Made by a program: the position numbers and the translations under genes. The notes under the pieces are model-generated. The model was given only the letters and a program-made list of their open reading frames with translations. It did no database searches and was not told the DNA's origin. Below are positions 41,846-47,398 of a DNA stretch of 47,398 bases, in pieces. The stretch is taken from assembly GCA_013824115.1 (NCBI GenBank), contig PNNG01000021.1:1-47398 (forward strand), given 5' to 3'. Within the stretch, counting starts at the first letter, position 1. Every line of letters starts with the position of its first letter. This stretch comes from Sphingobacteriaceae bacterium (GTDB lineage: Bacteria > Bacteroidota > Bacteroidia > UBA7662).

Positions 41846-42738
41846 ACAGGGTGTTTTTGCGCTTGTTTAAGGCCATTGATGCAGCTGGCGATTGGTACGA
41901 CCGGCAGCGGGGCGATGGTTTCGCTTTGTACGGACTGGTTTTCACGCTTTTTGTGGTGGCCATCGTGCTGGGCTTATTCACCTATGTAAGCATTGCTGGT
42001 TTCCCGCGCTTGGGTACCCGCTTTTTTACCGGCTTTGCCTCGCGCATTCCCGAGCAAGCGGGCATTTTACCAGCCTTTTTGGGCACCTTGTGGGTCATGG
42101 CCTTGGTTTTTCTCATCAGCTTTCCCTTGGGCGTGGCGGCGGGCATCCATTTAGAGCGATACGTAAGTCAGCGGCGCCTGGCGCGACTGCTTGAAGTGAA
42201 CATCACCAATTTGGCAGGCATTCCTTCTATCGTTTACGGTTTGTTGGGATTGCAATTTTTTGTGCGCGGACTGGCCTTGGGCGAAAGCATTCTGGCCGCG
42301 TCGCTCACCCTCAGCATGATGGTTTTACCTTTGGTCATTGTGGCTACCCGTGAGGCCCTGCGCATGGTGCCTGGCAGCGTTACCGAAGCCGCCTATGCTT
42401 TGGGGGCCACTAAATGGCAAACCATTTGGTACCATGCGTTGCCCCTGGCCTTTCCAGGCATTATTTCGGGAGTTTTGTTGGCGGTAACCCGGGCCATAGG
42501 TGAAGCAGCTCCCCTTTTGGTGATTGGGGCGGTGGCCTTTGTGCCTTTTGTACCCGCTTCCGTTTTCGACTACTTTACGGTTTTGCCCGTGCAAATTTTC
42601 TTTTGGGCCACCAAACCCCAAAGCAGCTTCCTCATCAATGCATCGGCAGCCATTTTGGTGCTGCTGGCCCTCACCCTCCTACTCAACCTGCTGGCGGTGC
42701 GCATCCGCGAACGTTGGCACAAACGCATCGAAAGCTGA
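41842..42738 (+). CDS. pstA: Phosphate ABC transporter permease PstA
   Basis: A 298-residue inner-membrane permease with about six transmembrane segments. It carries the EAA loop [37 protein letters not shown] and [15 protein letters not shown]. It pairs with PstC. Its ATG overlaps the pstC stop, and its own TGA overlaps the pstB ATG (TGATG). Confidence 0.95.
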   Translation: MNRVFLRLFKAIDAAGDWYDRQRGDGFALYGLVFTLFVVAIVLGLFTYVSIAGFPRLGTRFFTGFASRIPEQAGILPAFLGTLWVMALVFLISFPLGVAAGIHLERYVSQRRLARLLEVNITNLAGIPSIVYGLLGLQFFVRGLALGESILAASLTLSMMVLPLVIVATREALRMVPGSVTEAAYALGATKWQTIWYHALPLAFPGIISGVLLAVTRAIGEAAPLLVIGAVAFVPFVPASVFDYFTVLPVQIFFWATKPQSSFLINASAAILVLLALTLLLNLLAVRIRERWHKRIES

Positions 42739-43499
42739 TGTTTAAAATTGAAGTGCGCGATGTACATTTTTGGTATGGCAACAGCGAAGTGCTGCACCGT
42801 ATTGATTTGAGCATGGCTCCCAAAACGGTTACGGCGCTCATTGGCCCCTCGGGCTGCGGAAAATCAACCTTGCTGCGGGTGCTCAACCGCATGAACGAAC
42901 TTATACCAGGCAGCAGGTTGTCGGGAGAAGTATTTATCGACGGCCGCAGCATTTACACCCCCGATGTGGATGTGTACGAATTGCGCAAACGCGTGGGCAT
43001 GGTGTTTCAAAAGCCCAATCCCTTTCCCAAGAGCATTTACGAAAATGTGGCGTTCGGCCTCCGCATAAAAGGCATCAACCACCGCAGCTTTATCGACGAA
43101 AAAGTGGAACGAACCCTCCGCCAGGTGTTTTTGTGGGAAGAAGTGAAAGACAAATTGCACAAGCCGGCTTTGGCATTGTCGGGCGGACAACAACAGCGCC
43201 TCTGTATTGCCCGCGCCCTGGCGGTGGAGCCCAGCATTTTGTTGATGGACGAACCGGCCTCTTCGCTCGACCCCATCAGCACCGCCAAGCTCGAGGAGTT
43301 GATTTACGAGCTCAAACAAACCTATACCATTGTGCTGGTTACGCACAATATGCAGCAAGCCAGTCGCACCAGCGACCGCACCGCCTTTTTATACAAAGGC
43401 AACCTCATTGAATATGCCGATACGGCCACTTTCTTCACCAATCCGAGCAGTCAAAGCACGCAAGACTACATTACGGGCCGGTTTAGAACCGAGGGCTGA
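42738..43499 (+). CDS. pstB: Phosphate ABC transporter ATP-binding protein PstB
   Basis: A 253-residue ATPase: Walker [10 protein letters not shown] at about 36-44, signature [15 protein letters not shown], Walker [14 protein letters not shown] and H-loop [20 protein letters not shown]. It drives phosphate import through PstCA. It starts at 42738; the longer open frame lies inside pstA. No phoU follows: the next gene converges from the minus strand. No strong terminator was seen after it. Confidence 0.96.
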   Translation: MFKIEVRDVHFWYGNSEVLHRIDLSMAPKTVTALIGPSGCGKSTLLRVLNRMNELIPGSRLSGEVFIDGRSIYTPDVDVYELRKRVGMVFQKPNPFPKSIYENVAFGLRIKGINHRSFIDEKVERTLRQVFLWEEVKDKLHKPALALSGGQQQRLCIARALAVEPSILLMDEPASSLDPISTAKLEELIYELKQTYTIVLVTHNMQQASRTSDRTAFLYKGNLIEYADTATFFTNPSSQSTQDYITGRFRTEG

Positions 43500-43573
43500 G
43501 GCAGGGTAAGCGCATGGGCCCCGGCCGCGGCAAAGGGTTGCTGATAGATGAAGCAACTGTTTGCCGAGTACGC

Positions 43574-44995
43574 TTATGATCCTATCCGCCGGTAGAGCTT
43601 GTAACTCGTGCTTTTTAAATGAACCCTTTCGAAACCTTGCGACAAATACGCCGCTTCACAGTCGTTTAGCGATAAAAAATAGGTGTGCTCCGCTTTCAAA
43701 TCGGTGTCTAAGCTCACGTTGCCGTAACGGGCCATGTATCCGTGCAAGCTCCAAATGGTAAACATTTCGGTACAAATGTGTATTCGGGCATCGGTGCCCA
43801 CGGTGTCAATTACTTCATGGCATGCCCTCAGCATTTCATGATCGCGACCAATGCGGTTTATTTGCGAAGCCGACAATCCTACCCCCAGCAACAACAGAGC
43901 TACCGAAGCCAGGCGCAAGAACTTTCGCCATTTTGGGGGCTGTTGGAGGCCATTTCGCAAAGCTTCCACCACAGGCAAAAGCCAATAGGCCAAGCCCAAC
44001 GCAAATAAGGGATAAACGGTAAGGATGTAGAAGCTCCGTTGTTTCATACTTATCATGATGGGCAATACCCCCGAGAGGGCCATGGCCGTAAAAAGCAAAA
44101 ACATCCGAAGGGCTGCTGGATGAACTACCTTCTTTTGTTTTTTGAAATGTGTAAGCACATAAAACAGCACCGCAACCAATACCGGAATGGCAATGCTACT
44201 CAGAAATTCGAGTACAATGGTGAAACGTGAATCAACCGTTTGCACATTTTTGATACTTCCGAGTACCTGGTTACTCACATAGGTAAGCATGTGATTTTGT
44301 GCTTGTGGAACGAGTGCATAAAGCAATGCGATGGGTAAAACGGTACTCAACACCAACAGCAGCGTATGGTACACACAGCGCCCGAAACTGATTTTCCGTA
44401 AAAACAACCAAACAAAAAAAGGCAGGCCCCAAACGTACAAACAAAAAAAGCCCTTGGTCAAAAGCCCCATCGATAACGAAATACCTGCCAAAATCACCCA
44501 CCATACAGATGGCTGCGCTTGTTGTTTGAAATACGCAAATACCGAAAAGCAAACGAAAATGCCCATGGTATTTTCGAGCATATTGTTTGCTGCCGCCCAA
44601 GCCACACCCCCCGTTACAAAATAGAGCAAAAGGGGCAACCAGGCGTTTCGGAAACTGCCTGAAAGTTGTTTCCAAATTAGCGCCATGAGATAACCCGTAA
44701 CAGCAAAGGTGAGCAGCGAATAGATGCGCTCAACCAAGGTATGGTCGCCAAAAAGCCAGAAAAACACACTTTGCAGCCCAAACGCCAAGGGCGGGTGTTC
44801 GTAAAAAACATCGAACAAGGTTTGGGTTAAATGCGGTTGCCAAAAACTGCCCAAACCCGCAGCCATATTGCGCGAAATGGTGGCGTAGTACAGTCCATCC
44901 ATAAACATGCCTTCCGAAAAAAGCTCCACCGCACAAATGGTGAGGAAAAGCGATGATACGAGCAAAAGCAAAAAGTGGTCGGTGGTGGGCTTCAT
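43574..44995 (-). CDS. Glycosyltransferase family 39 / ArnT-like membrane protein
   Basis: A 473-residue polytopic membrane protein with many hydrophobic segments. The N-terminal loop holds GMFMDGLYYATISRNMAAGLGSFWQPH, and EHPPLAFGLQSVFFWLFGDHTLVERIYSLL contains the acidic/His pattern of PMT-type (GT39, GT83) enzymes that use polyprenyl-phosphate sugars. The acceptor is unknown (lipid A, protein or glycan). The start is ATG 44995, one base after the GtrA stop, so the two genes are coupled. Confidence 0.85.
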   Translation of the reverse strand: MKPTTDHFLLLLVSSLFLTICAVELFSEGMFMDGLYYATISRNMAAGLGSFWQPHLTQTLFDVFYEHPPLAFGLQSVFFWLFGDHTLVERIYSLLTFAVTGYLMALIWKQLSGSFRNAWLPLLLYFVTGGVAWAAANNMLENTMGIFVCFSVFAYFKQQAQPSVWWVILAGISLSMGLLTKGFFCLYVWGLPFFVWLFLRKISFGRCVYHTLLLVLSTVLPIALLYALVPQAQNHMLTYVSNQVLGSIKNVQTVDSRFTIVLEFLSSIAIPVLVAVLFYVLTHFKKQKKVVHPAALRMFLLFTAMALSGVLPIMISMKQRSFYILTVYPLFALGLAYWLLPVVEALRNGLQQPPKWRKFLRLASVALLLLGVGLSASQINRIGRDHEMLRACHEVIDTVGTDARIHICTEMFTIWSLHGYMARYGNVSLDTDLKAEHTYFLSLNDCEAAYLSQGFERVHLKSTSYKLYRRIGS

Positions 44996-44996
44996 T

Positions 44997-45392
44997 TTAC
45001 CAAAGCTGATTTTCAGAAAATGTAAAATAAACATTGGCGAAAAAATTCCAGAAAGTAGCCACCCCAATGGCACCCACTTTAGAGAGATAGAAATGGAACT
45101 GCCTGCGTTCGTGCAACCACCAAATAACCCCGTTGTTAATGAGTAAGCCTACCACCGAAACCAGTAAAAAACTAAAATACTCTGCGCTCACTTGTTCATT
45201 GTGGCTGTTAAAAGTATACATACGGTTCAGCACAAAATTGGAAGATGCAGCACATACAAATCCCAAGGAGTTAGATAGGTATTTGTTCTGTTTTGCCTTT
45301 TCCTTGAGCAAATAGGTGATGCTAAAATCAACCAGCAAACCACTCGCTCCTACTGCACAAAATTTCACGAACTTAATGAGTATTTCAATCAT
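44997..45392 (-). CDS. GtrA-family membrane protein
   Basis: A 131-residue protein with four transmembrane helices (KFCAVGASGLLVDFSITYLL, SLGFVCAASSNFVLNRMYTF, FSFLLVSVVGLLINNGVIWWL, VGAIGVATFWNFFANVYFTF). The N-R-x-Y/F-T-F pattern is typical of GtrA, a proposed flippase or carrier for polyprenyl-phosphate-linked sugars. It directly precedes the GT39-type enzyme, which fits a flippase/transferase pair that modifies a periplasmic or surface glycan. Confidence 0.9.
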   Translation of the reverse strand: MIEILIKFVKFCAVGASGLLVDFSITYLLKEKAKQNKYLSNSLGFVCAASSNFVLNRMYTFNSHNEQVSAEYFSFLLVSVVGLLINNGVIWWLHERRQFHFYLSKVGAIGVATFWNFFANVYFTFSENQLW

Positions 45393-45511
45393 GCTGTTTG
45401 CGCATCGGTTTTTACTTCCAGTATGGGTTCAGGGCTTGGCACCCGCTTACAAACATACAAACACCACATTACACCCGTGAAAAAATTTCAGCCCCGCCAC
45501 AGCCCGAGCAT

Positions 45512-46573
45512 TTAACGCTGTACCATTGCACGCATTTGTGCCAAGAGCGTTTGGGTGTAAACGTCCATCCCAAACCGGGGCGCTCCCGCGAGGGCAGCCG
45601 TTGACCATGCCTGGTAGGTAGCATCATCGGCCTGCCGAATGACACGCAGCTGTGTGGCATAGTCATCGGCCGTTTCGCAAAAAAAGCCATTGAAACCGTG
45701 CTGTAAAAAAACAGCATTTTCACCCGTTGCGCTGGCTAAAACAGGCAGGCCAACCGACAAACACTGTTTGAGCTTAAAAGCCGATTTGGCCCGGTTAAAG
45801 GCATCGTCGAGGAGCGGCGAAACCCCCACATCCCAGCCTGCCATGGTTTCATACACCGCCTGCTCGTTGTACCAGTCTATGTTAAAAGGGGCTTCCAAAC
45901 TGATCCATGTGGGGTTGCCTATCGACTGCACTATTTCTTCCCACTCCCATGGCCGGCGTACACCCAGCAGTACCAACTTTACCTTAAAATCGAGCTGCCG
46001 CAAGGCAGGAAAAAACGACTCCATCAAACTTTCACGATGGGCATCGTAATAGCCAATCCAACCCACCACCAACTCTCTTTGGCGGTTTGAAGCGGATGTA
46101 TGTCGTTGAAAGCCATGATGTATCACAGGTGAGCTCAGCAAAAAAGTGCGCTTGTTCAAGGCAAAAACGTAGTCGAACAAAGCCCCACTACCTACCGAAC
46201 AAGCTGAACAGTACTTCATAAAAAAGCGCATGGTTTGGGGCCGACGGCGTACGTATTCGGCATCATCAATATCGTACAGCGTGTTTTGGGGCCGCAAAAG
46301 CAGCAGCAGTTGCAGCATTCGGGCATATACTCCCCTGCTGTAAATTTTTTGGAAAACCACCACCGATCCCTTTTTTCTGCCTAGCAAGACCTCTAGGTAA
46401 ATGCAACAAAAATGCAGGAAGGCTTGCCTGCGGTACGATGGATATACCAAATCGAAACTCAAACCCGCTTGCTGCTGCAGATGTTGCAGGGCATACAAAG
46501 CCCGGTAGCGCACACTGGGCTCATCGAGATTAAAATAAGCAAACCAATAGATATGGGTGATTTTGGGGGCCAT
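45512..46573 (-). CDS. Glycosyltransferase, GT4/GT-B-like
   Basis: A 353-residue protein of the GT-B type: ITHIYWFAYFNLDEPSVRYRALYALQHLQQ at the N-terminus, VVFQKIYSRGVYARM, LYDIDDAEY, LVVGWIGYYDAHRESLMESFFPALRQL (second Rossmann domain start) and the donor-binding region WDVGVSPLLDDAFNRAKSAFKLKQCLSVGLPVLAS. This is like GT4 enzymes of polysaccharide synthesis. TAACCTTG (one mismatch to the -7 box) ends four bases before the ATG. Substrate unknown. About 118 bases separate it from GtrA. Confidence 0.82.
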   Translation of the reverse strand: MAPKITHIYWFAYFNLDEPSVRYRALYALQHLQQQAGLSFDLVYPSYRRQAFLHFCCIYLEVLLGRKKGSVVVFQKIYSRGVYARMLQLLLLLRPQNTLYDIDDAEYVRRRPQTMRFFMKYCSACSVGSGALFDYVFALNKRTFLLSSPVIHHGFQRHTSASNRQRELVVGWIGYYDAHRESLMESFFPALRQLDFKVKLVLLGVRRPWEWEEIVQSIGNPTWISLEAPFNIDWYNEQAVYETMAGWDVGVSPLLDDAFNRAKSAFKLKQCLSVGLPVLASATGENAVFLQHGFNGFFCETADDYATQLRVIRQADDATYQAWSTAALAGAPRFGMDVYTQTLLAQMRAMVQR

Positions 46574-46577
46574 GCAG

Positions 46578-46585
46578 CAAGGTTA
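46578..46585 (-). promoter_or_regulatory. Near-match -7 box TAACCTTG, 4 bases before the glycosyltransferase ATG
   Basis: TAACCTTG differs at one base from TAnnTTTG and ends four bases (CTGC) before the ATG at 46573, the same spacing as at sixA and DUF3109. Confidence 0.4.
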
Positions 46586-46714
46586 GGTAGCCAAGCAAAA
46601 GCGGGCATGTAAGAACACCCCCTTTTATTGCCGGCACGATGTACTAAAATAAGAACAGCTTTCGGTTTTGCACTAAAATCCCCATTGCCGTCAAAAGCGT
46701 GTTATAGCCAGTAC

Positions 46715-47053
46715 TTAGTTTCTGTCAATAAGGCTTTTTACCTCTTCTAATAAATCAGGTAATTCTCTTGAGACTATCGTCCAAATTACTTCGTCGGAGA
46801 TATTGTCGTAACTATGAATGATACGATTTCTTGTGCCAATAATGTTCTTGGCATTTTTAATTTGTAAAGAAGAATCGGCTTTTAAAATTCTGTTTACTGC
46901 CTCACCTATGATTTCTAAGTTTCGCTCTACAGCTTTTTTCGTCTTTAAATCTTCTTGATAGGTGATGAAATTTCTTTTTTCACCTAGGAATAGAAAAATC
47001 TCTTCAATGGCTTGTTGGATGTCAAGCAACCAAACCTTGATTTTAATATCCAT
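46715..47053 (-). CDS. hepT: HepT-like ribonuclease toxin (DUF86)
   Basis: A 112-residue helical protein of the HEPN/HepT family: VWLLDIQQAIEEIFLFLGEK, KKAVERNLEIIGEAVNRILK and the catalytic RNase motif R75-x4-H80-x-Y82 in TRNRIIHSYDNIS. HepT cleaves RNA unless its Tyr is AMPylated by the MntA antitoxin. The ATG at 47053 overlaps the end of mntA by 11 bases. The gene is visibly richer in A and T than its neighbours, which suggests recent transfer. Confidence 0.9.
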   Translation of the reverse strand: MDIKIKVWLLDIQQAIEEIFLFLGEKRNFITYQEDLKTKKAVERNLEIIGEAVNRILKADSSLQIKNAKNIIGTRNRIIHSYDNISDEVIWTIVSRELPDLLEEVKSLIDRN

Positions 47054-47345
47054 AGATTTTGACTTTGGTATCGTCGAGTTGTTTTCTAAAAAGCCGATTT
47101 CGAATACCTCTTTCTTCAAGCAAATCAACTTGTCTTTTCAATATGTCCTCTAGCTTTGTTTTTAGGCTAAAATATAGGTCTGTGTACTTAAAAGGATCTT
47201 TTTCGTCAAAATCTACTACCAAGTCAATATCAGATGATTCATTAAAATCATCTCTTGTGACTGAACCAAAAGCAAAAAGAGACTTTACCTTGCTTGTTTT
47301 GCAAAGCTCTTGTATCAATTCTATTTGAGGTTTATCGATTTTCAT
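47043..47345 (-). CDS. mntA: MntA-type minimal nucleotidyltransferase antitoxin
   Basis: A 100-residue nucleotidyltransferase: IDKPQIELIQELCKTSKVKSLFAFGSVTRDDFNESSDIDLVVDF shows the GS-x10-D-x-D motif (G27-S28, D39, D41) that binds nucleotide and metal. In studied pairs MntA adds AMP groups to the HepT active-site Tyr, blocking the toxin. Here antitoxin precedes toxin. The ATG at 47345 is preceded by TACATTTG three bases away plus a TTTG 20 bases further. The region is AT-rich relative to the rest of the window. Confidence 0.9.
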   Translation of the reverse strand: MKIDKPQIELIQELCKTSKVKSLFAFGSVTRDDFNESSDIDLVVDFDEKDPFKYTDLYFSLKTKLEDILKRQVDLLEERGIRNRLFRKQLDDTKVKIYGY

Positions 47346-47348
47346 ACT

Positions 47349-47380
47349 CAAATGTAGGTTTTTACTGCTATTTCGCCAAA
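47349..47380 (-). promoter_or_regulatory. mntA promoter, TTTG-N20-TACATTTG-N3-ATG
   Basis: On the minus strand TTTG (47377-47380) and TACATTTG (47349-47356) are 20 bases apart and the -7 box ends three bases before the ATG. This is the most complete Bacteroidota promoter match among the leaderless-type sites in the window. Confidence 0.7.
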
Positions 47381-47398
47381 TTGGTATTGGCCACAATC

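Noticed and set aside
42603..42737. 45-codon extension of pstB
   Set aside because: It lies inside pstA; the ATG at 42738 overlaps the pstA stop and begins the ABC domain.
43500..43573. Possible terminator between pstB and the GT39 gene
   Set aside because: Only a 6-bp GTTGCT/AGCAAC stem with a weak T tract is present; not enough to call.

Overview
The window reads as chromosomal DNA of a gliding or T9SS-equipped member of the Bacteroidota, most like the Flavobacteriia/Cytophagia side. The evidence is a GldH lipoprotein, PorG-type (DUF6089) proteins, a PorE-like OmpA protein, secreted proteins with type A and type B type IX sorting domains, the order nadK-porG-uppS-bamA-skp-skp, the order holB-ricT-gldH, and repeated use of the Bacteroidota -7 promoter box TAnnTTTG. 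No phage, insertion sequence or CRISPR array was seen. Gene density is high, and no stretch over 300 bases lacks a gene.

Layout. Bases 1-3.3 kb hold purM and a TPR/PD40/OmpA protein, each set off by a terminator. Bases 3.3-11.1 kb are a minus-strand envelope-biogenesis block: a CBS-domain protein, NAD kinase, two tandem PorG paralogues, undecaprenyl diphosphate synthase, BamA and two Skp/OmpH chaperones. Bases 11.1-12.6 kb are a tightly coupled yqeY-cvpA-glutamine amidotransferase run. Bases 12.7-17.1 kb hold rlpA, an S1/P1-like hydrolase, two redox-type lipoproteins, rpsT, radC and a small T9SS cargo protein. Bases 17.2-21.3 kb hold gldH, ricT, holB and a YheT-type hydrolase. Bases 21.4-24.2 kb hold plus-strand sixA, a beta-barrel gene and DUF3109.

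The stretch 24.3-32.3 kb is the most distinctive part. Three large secreted paralogues lie head to tail and share a Cys-containing N-terminal module starting SHVLGG or similar. One carries a type B (CHU_C) sorting domain and two carry type A sorting domains. After them come a gamma-carbonic-anhydrase-like gene, hemB, a methyltransferase, a cytochrome-b5-like protein, an acidic lipoprotein, der-era, tRNA-Arg(CCG), a second methyltransferase, DUF2147, a DEDDh exonuclease, a complete pstSCAB phosphate transporter, and a membrane glycosyltransferase/GtrA pair plus a soluble glycosyltransferase. The right end is a low-GC mntA-hepT toxin-antitoxin pair.

How the genes work together. The T9SS parts (PorE-like, PorG x2, GldH) and the secreted CTD proteins suggest an organism that exports surface adhesins, with BamA/Skp and UppS building the envelope. 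A pattern runs through the window: several genes have TAnnTTTG, or a one-mismatch version, ending exactly 3-4 bases before the start codon. This would give leaderless or nearly leaderless mRNAs. Other genes have the same box 18-42 bases upstream. Many start codons were moved inward from the longest open frame because that frame began with GTG/TTG inside a neighbouring gene or terminator. All functional calls rest on motif recognition by eye, without database searches.
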